A stretch of 64,000 nucleotides of DNA from Candidatus Rifleibacteriota bacterium. Its GTDB lineage: Bacteria; Vulcanimicrobiota; Xenobia; Xenobiales; Xenobiaceae. Of this stretch, positions 27,840 through 36,604 are shown in pieces (the stretch's first letter is position 1; every line of letters starts with the position of its first letter). Under the pieces are notes generated by a model. It saw only the letters and a program-made list of their open reading frames with translations, had not been told where the DNA came from and made no database searches. Location of the stretch: assembly GCA_900772775.1 (NCBI GenBank), contig CAAGRW010000043.1, forward strand, positions 1 to 64,000. Reading direction: 5' to 3'. The position numbers and the translations under genes are program-made.

Positions 27840-28604
27840 CTAATTGTTGACGTATTTGTTGAGAATTTCGTCGTAACCGGTCTGCTCGAGGCGCAGAGCC
27901 AATTCGGGGCCACCACTTTCGACGATGCGTCCGCCGGCCAAAATATGAATAAACTGAGGTTTGAGATAGTCGAGCAAACGCTGATAGTGAGTAATAACTA
28001 AAGCGCTAGTATGGTTCTTTTCCAGCTCTTCATGGATACCCTCAGCTACTACTTTCAGAGCGTCAATATCCAAACCGGAGTCGGTTTCGTCTAAGAGGGA
28101 AAGACTGGGACGCAGCAAGGCCATTTGTAAAATTTCGATGCGCTTTTTTTCACCGCCGGAGAAACCTTCATTTACGTAGCGGCGGGCAAATTCAGGCTTG
28201 ATACCCAGCTCTTTCATCTTGGCTTGCAATTCTTTGCGGAAGGGCAGAGGCTTTACATTGTCTTCGCCACGGACGTTGCGCACGGAGGCCATCAAGAAGT
28301 TGCCTAAGGACACTCCCGGAATAGAAGTAGGATATTGGAAAGCCAAGAAAACACCGCGTTTGGCGCGCTCGTTGGCCGGCATGTCCTGGATTTCCTCACC
28401 CTTAAAGATGATCTTGCCTTCAGTCACTCTGTAGTTGGGATGGCCCATGATCGTATTGGACAAGGTTGATTTGCCTGAGCCATTGGGGCCCATCAAGGCG
28501 TGTACTTCTCCTTGATTGATAGTTAAATTTAAACCTTTGAGAATCTCTTTTTCCCCAACCGAAACGTGCAAATTCTTAACTTCAAGTAATAAAGAATTGG
28601 ACAT
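27840..28604 (-). CDS. sufC: Fe-S assembly ATPase SufC
   Basis: 254 residues. ABC-type ATPase of the SufBCD complex. Walker [10 protein letters not shown] near residue 39, the signature [15 protein letters not shown] near 145, Walker B with the SufC-typical [10 protein letters not shown], and the H-loop VITHYQRLL. First gene of the operon; the upstream region to 28840 holds its promoter, which I could not place with confidence. No IscR- or SufR-like regulator gene is adjacent. Confidence 0.97.
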   Translation of the reverse strand: MSNSLLLEVKNLHVSVGEKEILKGLNLTINQGEVHALMGPNGSGKSTLSNTIMGHPNYRVTEGKIIFKGEEIQDMPANERAKRGVFLAFQYPTSIPGVSLGNFLMASVRNVRGEDNVKPLPFRKELQAKMKELGIKPEFARRYVNEGFSGGEKKRIEILQMALLRPSLSLLDETDSGLDIDALKVVAEGIHEELEKNHTSALVITHYQRLLDYLKPQFIHILAGGRIVESGGPELALRLEQTGYDEILNKYVNN

Positions 28605-28930
28605 AATTGCCTCACTTGCTTATTCTAATGCGCTCGGTTTATTCACACCTTTTCTTCTTTACCCTGCCAAGTAAGCTGTCTTGTTAAAAAAATGTTCTTA
28701 AAAAGGAGGAATTTTGTTAAAAATCTAGGCTCTTGTTTATAAAAAGACGAGTAAAATAGTAGTATTTATTGCTTGCCACGATTTTTTTTATAGTTTTTCT
28801 AGGGAAAAAGTGCCGAAAAATCGAGTAAGACGCTTTCTAGTTGTCGATTATTTTGACTTTAGTTTGCATGCCCTTTTTTTTTTCGTTAAAATGGAGACCT
28901 TCGTGCAATTTGGCTAAAAAGGTGGCAGAC
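28605..28930. other. divergent regulatory gap between sufC and the PTS EIIC gene
   Basis: About 325 AT-rich bases without a gene. It holds a good plus-strand promoter (28864-28892) for the EIIC gene and must hold the suf promoter on the minus strand. No convincing palindromic Fur- or IscR-like site was seen. Confidence 0.6.
28864..28892 (+). promoter_or_regulatory. sigma70-type promoter of the EIIC gene
   Basis: TTGCAT (28864-28869), 17-base spacer, TAAAAT (28887-28892). Transcription would begin near 28899, which rules out translation starts before that point and supports the TTG at 28931 or the ATG at 28970. Confidence 0.7.
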
Positions 28931-30274
28931 TTGAAACAAGAGGATACTATTTTGCAAGAACAGAGTTTTATGGCCAAGTGTGTTGAGTTATTGGAAAAAT
29001 TTGCCAATCAGCGCCATGTTTTGGCCTTAAGAGACGGAATGCTCGGTTCTGTGCCAATTATTTTGGTGGGCAGCACTTTTTTACTTTTAGGAGCTCAGGG
29101 CGAAGTTCTGACTCAGTATTTTGGTGGGGAAGTAGCTTGGTTGCCCAACTTAGTCGATACGGCTTTAGGCCAATGGTATTTGGCTAATTCTGCCGATTTT
29201 TATATCCCTTACCGCTTAACTATGGGTCTCCTGGGGTTATATATCGCCTTCACTATAGCTACAGCTTTAGCTAAACAATATAATATGGCTCCCATACCTC
29301 AGGGATTGGGAGCTGTGGCAGCTCTTTTAGTGACCAAAGCTCCGAGTAAGGTAGTTTTTGCCGAGGGTGAGGGAGCACAATGGGCCATTCCTCTCAAACC
29401 GTTTGGGCCTGAAGGCATATTCTTAGGCATTATTGTGGCCATTTCTATGGTAGAGTTGTCGCGCCTTTTTTTGCGTCCCGATCGTCCTCAGGCTGAGCAA
29501 GATGAAGTTAGCAAAAGTATTCCGCCAGCGGTGACGGAGGCTTTTGCCGGCTTTTTACCTATGTTGGTTGCTGTAAGTATTATTTGGCTTGTCAGCCACG
29601 TGTGCGACTTTAATATAAATGAAGGCGTCCTTTGGTTGATGTCTCCTTTAGCCGGTATGGGTGATACTCTAACGGCTGTAGAAGCTAGCAACTTTTTTCT
29701 ACATCTTTTTGCCGTGGCTGGCATTCATGGCATTTCTGTCATCAATGCTGTTATGTTGCCTCTCTGGCAACAGTTTGTGGCTGCCAATGCCGAAGCGCAT
29801 AGTGCTGGCTTACCTCTACCTCATGTTACCGCTTATCCTTTTTACCAATGGTTTATCTGGATTGGCGGCTCCGGAGCTACTTTAGCCCCAACTTGTTTGC
29901 TTTTTTTCTTTAAGAACGGCCACTTTCGCAAAGTGGGTAAAATAGCTATTGTGCCGGCTCTATTCAATGTAAACGAACCTTTTTTATTCGGCTTACCCGT
30001 GATAGCCAATCCTATTTTAGCTATTCCTTGTATTGTGGCTCCTATGATTTGTGGCCTTATCGCTTGGTGTGCCGTGAGTTGGGGTTTGGTCGGTGCTCCC
30101 TTTATTGAAGTGCCGTGGGTAATGCCCGGCTTTTTGGGAGCAATTCTCTCTACGCAAGATTGGCGCAGCTTGCTGCTCTTTGCCGTTAATTTTTGTGTTA
30201 GCGGTATAGTGTGGTTGCCTTTTTTGCGCTATACCGATAAACATGCTGATTTAGGTAAGCAAGCTAAGAAGTAG
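28931..30274 (+). CDS. PTS lactose/cellobiose-type EIIC permease
   Basis: 447 residues from TTG 28931 (AAGGTGG 5 bases upstream); ATG 28970 is an alternative that also fits CelB-type N-termini. Family features: FANQRHVLALRDGMLGSVPIILVGS near the start, about ten membrane helices, and the FNVNEPFLFGLPVIANP motif near residue 350 that binds sugar. EIIC translocates and, with EIIA/EIIB, phosphorylates beta-glucosides or chitobiose-like sugars. No EIIA, EIIB or glycosidase gene is nearby, so partners must be elsewhere. Its end overlaps the convergent radical-SAM gene by 11 bases. Confidence 0.9.
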   Translation: MKQEDTILQEQSFMAKCVELLEKFANQRHVLALRDGMLGSVPIILVGSTFLLLGAQGEVLTQYFGGEVAWLPNLVDTALGQWYLANSADFYIPYRLTMGLLGLYIAFTIATALAKQYNMAPIPQGLGAVAALLVTKAPSKVVFAEGEGAQWAIPLKPFGPEGIFLGIIVAISMVELSRLFLRPDRPQAEQDEVSKSIPPAVTEAFAGFLPMLVAVSIIWLVSHVCDFNINEGVLWLMSPLAGMGDTLTAVEASNFFLHLFAVAGIHGISVINAVMLPLWQQFVAANAEAHSAGLPLPHVTAYPFYQWFIWIGGSGATLAPTCLLFFFKNGHFRKVGKIAIVPALFNVNEPFLFGLPVIANPILAIPCIVAPMICGLIAWCAVSWGLVGAPFIEVPWVMPGFLGAILSTQDWRSLLLFAVNFCVSGIVWLPFLRYTDKHADLGKQAKK

Positions 30275-31817
30275 GCAAAGAACACAAATTGACCCAGCGG
30301 CAAAGCGTATCTCTAGTGAGTTCGCCGCGCCGCAACATTTGCCAGGCCAAAAGGGCCAATTTACTAAAATTTAAAGCTTGAGCCAAGTAGCGTATCTGAG
30401 TCGGATGGCTTTGCAAATATGGGGAAGAAGCCAAAAATTTTATAAAGCTAAGCGGCACTGGCTTGGATAAAAGTGTATAAATTGAATACCAAAAAGTATC
30501 TTCTGCCGGGCGTGGCCAGGAAAGAGAAACGCGAAATTGTTTAAGACATTTATCGTTGCGACCTTCTACTTGATCGGGGGTAATGGTGCCGTCAGCTAGA
30601 TAGTGCTCGGTAATATCTGTCTGTGGCCAATAAGACAAAGAAAAGAGATAAAGATCGTAAGGCCTGGGCAATTGAGCCAAAAGCTCAAAAAGCTGTCTCT
30701 TTTCTTGGCTAGTGACGTGCGGATCGTCCAAAAGTATCTGGTAACAAACTTTTAAATCAAGTTCATGCAATATGCGTCCAGCTTCCAATACTTTTTGATC
30801 GCTTACTTCGCGATTGTATAGGCGTTTATTGACTGCGCTAATATGCTGAATGCCCATCATAACTGTGTCTAAACCGACGTCTTTTAGTTGTTGCAATATT
30901 TCTTTTTGCACTACACGCGGATCAGTTAAAATTTCAAAAGGCAAATCAATTTTTTGTTGTCGATAAAGGTGGCAAAATTTTTTAACCCATTCCGGACGTA
31001 AGCAAAAAAGCTCATCATCAAAACGGAAACGGCGCAGATTGGGAAAATTTTGCTTGGCATATACGCACTCTTCCACTGTGCGCTCTGGACTCATAACGCG
31101 ATAGAATTGTCCCAGATCTTTATAACTTTTGCGCAAAGCACTGATGTCGCAATACGAACAATTAAAAAGACAGCCCCGCGCCGACATCATCAGGTATATA
31201 GTTTGATCTATGTAAGGATCGCCTGAGGTTAGGTGGTTATTGTTTATATAATATTTGCTTTCATGAGAGTGAAAATCGCGAAAAGGCAAATCGTCCAAGT
31301 TGTTGTGTAGGCGGCGCGGGGCATTGCGCACTATTGTACCGTCGGCTTCTTTGTACCACAAACCGTCAATGCCTTGCCAAGAGCGCTGTTGCTCTAAAGC
31401 TTCCATAAGTTCAACGATAGTGTCTTCACCTTCGCCTATAATAATGCCTTGGCAAGAATTTAAAGCACTTTCGGGATCCATGGTGACGTGCATTCCGCCC
31501 CATATTATTGGTAAGTTAAATTCTTGCCTGAGCTTTTTACTTAAACTTTGGGCCAATTTGCTATAGCCGCCAGCTCGTACCGATAAGCCAATAAGATCTA
31601 CTTTTTCGCGATGTAAGGTCTCAGAAAGCAGAGTATATTCCTTATCGCTGGGTTCGGTAAAATGGTGATGCTGATAATCTTTAAAGTAAATTTCGATTAC
31701 GCGCCAACCTTGAGAGCGCAAGGAAGAAGCCAAAAAACGTATACCATTGTTTTCGACTATATAGAGAGAAATAAGAGCGATAGCTTTACGCTTGGGGCAA
31801 GCGTCCGATGTGGCCAC
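30264..31817 (-). CDS. B12-binding-domain radical SAM protein
   Basis: 517 residues from GTG with AGGAG 7 bases upstream. An N-terminal B12-binding-like Rossmann domain (residues 10-140, with IIWGGMHVTMDP and IIIGEGEDTIVELMEAL) precedes a radical SAM core whose [4Fe-4S] motif is ARGCLFNCSYCDIS (CxxxCxxC) near residue 215. This is the BchE/PhpK-like architecture; members catalyse methylations, ring formations and other radical reactions on diverse substrates. The C-terminal 100 residues are helical and unknown. Neighbours give no pathway. Function unassigned. Confidence 0.88.
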   Translation of the reverse strand: MATSDACPKRKAIALISLYIVENNGIRFLASSLRSQGWRVIEIYFKDYQHHHFTEPSDKEYTLLSETLHREKVDLIGLSVRAGGYSKLAQSLSKKLRQEFNLPIIWGGMHVTMDPESALNSCQGIIIGEGEDTIVELMEALEQQRSWQGIDGLWYKEADGTIVRNAPRRLHNNLDDLPFRDFHSHESKYYINNNHLTSGDPYIDQTIYLMMSARGCLFNCSYCDISALRKSYKDLGQFYRVMSPERTVEECVYAKQNFPNLRRFRFDDELFCLRPEWVKKFCHLYRQQKIDLPFEILTDPRVVQKEILQQLKDVGLDTVMMGIQHISAVNKRLYNREVSDQKVLEAGRILHELDLKVCYQILLDDPHVTSQEKRQLFELLAQLPRPYDLYLFSLSYWPQTDITEHYLADGTITPDQVEGRNDKCLKQFRVSLSWPRPAEDTFWYSIYTLLSKPVPLSFIKFLASSPYLQSHPTQIRYLAQALNFSKLALLAWQMLRRGELTRDTLCRWVNLCSLPTS

Positions 31818-31842
31818 AGACTGACTCCTACTTGAAATAAAG

Positions 31843-32730
31843 CTAAATCAGCTTGGCAGTATGTAAAATATGCTTGGCTTGCTGTAAAATGTTCTTTTCG
31901 CTCTGATAATAGAGCTTGCGCCAAGCTTCACCAAAATCGAACCAGGCCACTTCAGAAGCTTCTCCATCTGGCACAGAGGCATTTTCTTGAATTAAAGGCA
32001 TAAGGAAGAAAGTGACCATCTTATAATAGAGAGTGCGATTATCTCGCCAATAGAAGTAGTATTCTATCTGGTCGATACGTTCGGCAATGGTGGCTAAATG
32101 GCCAGTTTCTTCCAGCACTTCTCTGGTGGCTGTCATTTCCCAAGTTTCGCCACTCTGTACTCTGCCTTTGGGTAAAGCCCAAACGGCGCCTCCTTTTTTA
32201 GCAATAAGGCACACTTTTAATTTGTCTCCTTCTTGCTTGTAAAGGACGCCGCCGGCTGATTGCTGGATGGCATGATGGCTTTTGGCTTCTTGTTTGTCTT
32301 TTTCCTCGGCGCTCACGATTGTAGTATCGGCCGGAGGGCGCAAACTTGCTTCCAAAGCTAAAGTGATAACTTTATTTGGTTTTAAGCTGTCGTATAAAGC
32401 AAAGTTTACTTTCAGAGAGCGAGCCAAGCGACGGGCTCTTTTGTGCAATCCCAAAATGCTCAAATCGTCTATTGTGGGATTATGCAACAGACTGCGGATC
32501 ATCTTGGCATTATTTAAGAGTATTTTAACTTGCGTATATTTGTGCTCGGAAGCCCACAACAAAGCCATAATTACCGCTTGGTACTGTGCTTGTGCGGTAG
32601 TGGCAATGCCTATATTTTCGGATACAAGCACTCGACTGCCGTCTGGAGTTTCGATAACCAGACCGACGCCGGCGCTTCCCGGATTGTTGCGGGCTGTTCC
32701 GCAAGTATGTATTACTAGACTCTGTGTCAC
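31843..32730 (-). CDS. degenerate RNase H-like domain fused to Nudix hydrolase
   Basis: 295 residues, two domains. Residues 1-130 follow the RNase HI-like (RVT_3) pattern, but the acidic catalytic positions are changed: Asp to Cys10 (HTCG for TDG), Glu to Gln49, Asp to Asn73, and the last Asp to about Thr123. RNase activity is therefore unlikely, though hybrid binding may persist. After a charged linker (135-155), residues 156-290 form a Nudix domain with an intact box starting at Gly189 (G-x5-E-x7-REVLEETG) and the WALPKG segment typical of Ap4A/MutT-like enzymes. The gene lies 6 bases after ybeY in the pgpH-ybeY group, hinting at RNA or nucleotide turnover. Substrate unknown. Confidence 0.85.
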   Translation of the reverse strand: MTQSLVIHTCGTARNNPGSAGVGLVIETPDGSRVLVSENIGIATTAQAQYQAVIMALLWASEHKYTQVKILLNNAKMIRSLLHNPTIDDLSILGLHKRARRLARSLKVNFALYDSLKPNKVITLALEASLRPPADTTIVSAEEKDKQEAKSHHAIQQSAGGVLYKQEGDKLKVCLIAKKGGAVWALPKGRVQSGETWEMTATREVLEETGHLATIAERIDQIEYYFYWRDNRTLYYKMVTFFLMPLIQENASVPDGEASEVAWFDFGEAWRKLYYQSEKNILQQAKHILHTAKLI

Positions 32731-32736
32731 TTTAGC

Positions 32737-33318
32737 TTATTTTGTGTAGACTTCAGCTGCCATTTTGGGAATTGAATTAAAGCCCATAGCTTCCACTATG
32801 GCCAATTCATAAGTGCGCATAACTTGGCGGGTTTCTTCTGTAGGATGATCAAAACCTACTAAATGAAGCATAGCGTGGGCGACCAACCAGGCGATCATGT
32901 GGCGCAAACTAATGCCGTCTTCTTTAGCTTGGCGTTTAGCTGTGTCTAGGCTGATAACAATTTCACCTAAATAAAGGTGTACATCAGGATAAATAAGCAA
33001 AGCGGGCTCGTCTTCCCAAGCGGGAAAGCTCAAAACATCGGTAGGGGAATCGACTTGACGAAATTCTTTATTGAGAGTGTGAATGGCCGAATCAGTAACA
33101 ATAGAGAGCTCAACTTCAAATTTTCGTTGATCGATAGTTGGGGCCGCTTCGTCTTCATTGACCATTTTGCCTAAGCATTTAAATAAGCCTATCTTTTGAT
33201 CGATTACGCGTACGGCTTCGTAAACGGCTTGGCGATAGAAGTTCTTGGAAACTTCGGCAAAATTTTCTTTTGTTTTATTGAAAAGTTCTGTTCTGACTTT
33301 TAATGAACGTCCACGCAT
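32737..33318 (-). CDS. ybeY: endoribonuclease YbeY
   Basis: 193 residues from the ATG at 33318, which has GAGGAG upstream; an in-frame start 24 codons earlier is less likely. Zinc motif HAMLHLVGFDH near residue 138 (His, His, Gly-x-Asp-His). VDSPTDVLSFP near residue 90 is the second signature. YbeY acts in 16S rRNA 3'-end maturation and ribosome quality control. About 35 residues at the N-terminus exceed the usual length. It lies between pgpH and the RNase H-Nudix gene, the pgpH-ybeY order being common in Firmicutes. Confidence 0.93.
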   Translation of the reverse strand: MRGRSLKVRTELFNKTKENFAEVSKNFYRQAVYEAVRVIDQKIGLFKCLGKMVNEDEAAPTIDQRKFEVELSIVTDSAIHTLNKEFRQVDSPTDVLSFPAWEDEPALLIYPDVHLYLGEIVISLDTAKRQAKEDGISLRHMIAWLVAHAMLHLVGFDHPTEETRQVMRTYELAIVEAMGFNSIPKMAAEVYTK

Positions 33319-33438
33319 TTTTAGGCTGCTCCTCATAGCAAAAAAAATCTCGGCCCTATTTTCGATTTTGACCGCTATATTTTCTCGCAAAACGCTTTAT
33401 CAAAGGTATTTTCTCTTGTCGCCCCGGCTAAACCCTCC

Positions 33439-35619
33439 CTAAGCATCTTTCTTTTTTATTTCTGCTGCCGTTTTAGCTTGAGAAGCTTCTGAGGGAGCTG
33501 AAGCTGGTTGGGAGGGAGTGGGCGCAGGCGCAGCGGACTGTTTACCCATGGTCTTAGAATCGGGATAAGCTACGCGATTATGATAATGGCTAGTCAGAGA
33601 ACGCAAAATTGAGGCTTTTACCGTATTTATATCGCGCATTGACAGGGGACATTCGTCCAATTGGCGGTTGTTGATAATACCACCCACAATTTTATCAATT
33701 AAATTCTTTAAATTCTCTCTGTTGGGCACAGGCAGAGTGCGTGAAGCGGCCTCGATACCGTCGCACATCATAACAATGGCCGTTTCTTTGGATTGTGGAC
33801 GCGGCCCCGGATAGCGGAAGTCTTCGGCAAAGACTGGTTCGTCGTCTTGCATCTTGGCTTTCTGATAGAAGAAAGAGGCCAAATTGGTACCATGATGTTC
33901 AGGAATAAATTTAGCTATTTCCGGAGGTAACTTGTACTTTTTGGCCATTTCTTGGCCGAGCTTAATATGGGAAATTACTATCATTGCTGACAAAGCCGGA
34001 GGCAACTTGTCGTGAGGATTCTCGTGGCCGGTTTGATTTTCGACGAACATGTTGGGCTGTCTCATCTTTCCCAAATCGTGATAGTAGGCACCGGCTCGGC
34101 ACAACATGCTGTCGGCGCCTATAGCTTGGGCGGCTGCTTCGGCCAAATTGGCTACCATAATAGAGTGCATGTAAGTTCCTGGAGCTCTGTTAAGCAATTC
34201 ATGCAAAGCTGGCTCATTAGGATTGGCCAATTCCAAGAGGCGAATATGGGTAGTTACTTTGCAAGCGCCTTCTAAGAAAGGCAGAGCTCCGGAGGCGATT
34301 AAAGCCGGCAACAAACCGTTAAGGCCTCCGTAGAAGAGGGCACACACAGCCAATTCTTCAAAACTGTCACAGTTGCTTAAAGCAAAAATAGCTACGACCA
34401 ATACATTTATGGCCCAGACCCAAAGAGAAGCCGTTACTACGTTCCAGCGTTTGTTGGCATTTTGTACAGCTAAAGCGCCAACCATGCCCGTAATGAGTAC
34501 GGAAACGGCAGCTTCCAGAGTGTTGGTCATTATACCCGAGTAAATCCCCAACATGCTGACAATCATTAAAGACAAACGAGGATCGGCCAAAATTGAAATC
34601 AGCATACTGGTGAAGGCAATAGGTAACAAATAAGGCGAGATCATGGTCGTATAGCGAGAAACAACCACAAAAGCGACACAAAGAAAAGCTACGCCGAATA
34701 CCAAACGCAAATTATTGTAAAATTTTGGTATATAAAGCTTTATATAGTAGTTGGCCAAAATTTGCATGACCAACACCATAGTGCAATATATGAAGAGAGC
34801 GCTCCAAGTGATGCCTTTTTTGTATACGCCTAAAGCCTCTAAAACAGGCACGTCATGTTCGCCTACAATGTCGCCTTCGCGAATGACAATCTGTCCGGGG
34901 AGGATAGTTTTAGTGATAGGCTCTACTTTATCGCTGGCTTGGATTTTGGCTTGTTGAGTGGCATTGTAGTCAATAAATTTGTTGGGGACGAGGGCTGCTC
35001 TAGCTAGTTCTGCATCTATAGAGGCGTTGGCTTCGGTAAGGCCGGGTAAAGCTCTGGCTTCTTGTTCAATACGTTTGTAGGCAGCATCTATTTCATCTTC
35101 GCGTACACCGGTTTGCATAACTACGCCGAGAATATGCTCGCTATTTGTATAGTATTGCTCTAAGGCGGGAACACTGGCGCTAAGTAAAGTTTTGACGGTA
35201 GCTAAGCCCAAATCCAAGGGCACTTGTGCGGATACGTCGGCTACTTCTTTGTCGGTAAATTTACCAGAAGCATGTCCTCTCTGAGCTTCACGAATGATAT
35301 TGAAAGTTTGGCTGATCTTATTTTTGCTTATCTCTAAAGATTGAGGGCTGATATTTTCGATAGAAGCAACTTGGGAAGCGGCTTGTTCTTTGGCTTTATG
35401 CCAACGCTGTTCGTCTACAATTTGCACTGAACGTGAAGCTTTTATATCCCAGGGAGCAGGTTTACCTACTTCTACTCTATTGATGTTGGGCAAATCGGTC
35501 ACTATGAGCATAGCCACGGAAATTACATAAACAAAAATGCCTATGCCTAAGCAAATAAGTTTGTTCCGATCATACATAGATTGGAATATGTCTTTTATTC
35601 TAGCCAAAAAATTCGCCAT
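33439..35619 (-). CDS. pgpH: 7TM-HD c-di-AMP phosphodiesterase, PgpH type
   Basis: 726 residues. One N-terminal membrane helix (about 20-42), a long extracytoplasmic helical domain (50-270), a cluster of seven membrane helices (275-460) and a cytoplasmic HD domain with AGAYYHDLGKMRQP, then HIKLGQEMAKKY and EHHG. This order is that of PgpH/YqfF, which hydrolyses c-di-AMP to pApA. The C-terminus is Pro/Ala/Ser-rich. It is the first gene of the group pgpH-ybeY-Nudix. It implies c-di-AMP signalling, although no cyclase gene is in the window. Confidence 0.93.
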   Translation of the reverse strand: MANFLARIKDIFQSMYDRNKLICLGIGIFVYVISVAMLIVTDLPNINRVEVGKPAPWDIKASRSVQIVDEQRWHKAKEQAASQVASIENISPQSLEISKNKISQTFNIIREAQRGHASGKFTDKEVADVSAQVPLDLGLATVKTLLSASVPALEQYYTNSEHILGVVMQTGVREDEIDAAYKRIEQEARALPGLTEANASIDAELARAALVPNKFIDYNATQQAKIQASDKVEPITKTILPGQIVIREGDIVGEHDVPVLEALGVYKKGITWSALFIYCTMVLVMQILANYYIKLYIPKFYNNLRLVFGVAFLCVAFVVVSRYTTMISPYLLPIAFTSMLISILADPRLSLMIVSMLGIYSGIMTNTLEAAVSVLITGMVGALAVQNANKRWNVVTASLWVWAINVLVVAIFALSNCDSFEELAVCALFYGGLNGLLPALIASGALPFLEGACKVTTHIRLLELANPNEPALHELLNRAPGTYMHSIMVANLAEAAAQAIGADSMLCRAGAYYHDLGKMRQPNMFVENQTGHENPHDKLPPALSAMIVISHIKLGQEMAKKYKLPPEIAKFIPEHHGTNLASFFYQKAKMQDDEPVFAEDFRYPGPRPQSKETAIVMMCDGIEAASRTLPVPNRENLKNLIDKIVGGIINNRQLDECPLSMRDINTVKASILRSLTSHYHNRVAYPDSKTMGKQSAAPAPTPSQPASAPSEASQAKTAAEIKKKDA

Positions 35620-35833
35620 TATGATACTCTCGCTCGTTATGCTGCCTACTTAGTTCTAGTCATTATGATTAAAGCCTTGCTTATAATTGTGAGGTTGGGA
35701 AGGCTTATCTTGGCAAAAAATGGCAAGATGCAGCGTCGGCGAGCGCACAAAAGGTGCCCTTCGTTCGAGAATAGGCGAAATGTTGCATGGCCAAGAAAAA
35801 GGTTTGAAATTCCGATATGGCGAAAGTTCCGGC

Positions 35834-36508
35834 ATGAGTGAACTTCAAAACAATCCCTGCGAATGCAAAAAAGATGAATTGCTTGAGATCTTCTTGGGTG
35901 GCGATTTAGCCTCTGCCGAGACTCAGGAAAAAGCGGCAACCGATTCCGAAAGAGCCGAACGTGAAAAGCTCGGATTAGCCAAAGTTGCTGAAGAATTGAG
36001 TGCCAATCCTAAGTCTTTAGAGGGAATTGCCTTCGAGTTGTTGGGCAATTTGCTGCTGGGCGGCGTCAGTGTTGTTGACAAAGTGGCTGAGCTGATGATG
36101 GATAAAAATCCGGCCGGCTACGTCAATGCCATATTTAAAGCTGCCGACAGATGTACTGTCCCCTATGTAAAATTTACTTTAGTCCGTGCTGTTTTCAGAC
36201 GTTATCCCGGTCGTTATCGTCCCTATATCATGGCTTTAGGGCGAGAACTTATTTCTGGAACGTTTGATGAACACACTATAGATGTAACTTTATGGCTGTT
36301 GCAAAAATTTGGCGCCGAATTGCTTCCCGATTTGGTCACTTTTATGCGTGCCGAAGGTCACGGCCAGGAGAAAATTAAAGTTTTGACTGATGCCGTGCAA
36401 ATGTTGGGCGGGGCAGCTCTGCCTGTAGTCACCGCTGCTGCCGACAGCGCCGACGCCGAGTTGGCTCAGGCTGGTACCGAAGCACTTAAACGTATTGGTC
36501 AAGCTTAA
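35834..36508 (+). CDS. unrecognised helical (possibly HEAT-like) protein
   Basis: 224 residues from ATG 35834; the longer frame from 35720 has no supporting signals. No signal peptide or membrane segment. After an acidic Glu/Ala-rich start with two Cys (PCECKK), the rest (from about residue 55) is predicted almost wholly helical with repeating leucines and ends with ALPVVTAAADSADAELAQAGTEALKRIG, reminiscent of HEAT repeats. No catalytic motif recognised. A terminator follows, so it is monocistronic. A TATAAT at 35682-35687 may be its -10 element. Confidence 0.65.
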   Translation: MSELQNNPCECKKDELLEIFLGGDLASAETQEKAATDSERAEREKLGLAKVAEELSANPKSLEGIAFELLGNLLLGGVSVVDKVAELMMDKNPAGYVNAIFKAADRCTVPYVKFTLVRAVFRRYPGRYRPYIMALGRELISGTFDEHTIDVTLWLLQKFGAELLPDLVTFMRAEGHGQEKIKVLTDAVQMLGGAALPVVTAAADSADAELAQAGTEALKRIGQA

Positions 36509-36542
36509 TATGCGCTTGTTGTTATAGCCATTTTTTGAAAAA

Positions 36543-36576
36543 GGGCAGCTCCGTTTGGGGCCGCCCGGTTTTTTTT
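36543..36576 (+). terminator. intrinsic terminator
   Basis: GC-rich 10-bp stem with one mismatch (36543-36552 with 36557-36566, 4-base loop) followed by eight T (36569-36576). Confidence 0.9.
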
Positions 36577-36604
36577 CTAAAGAATTTATTCTTGGTGAGA
36601 GAAG

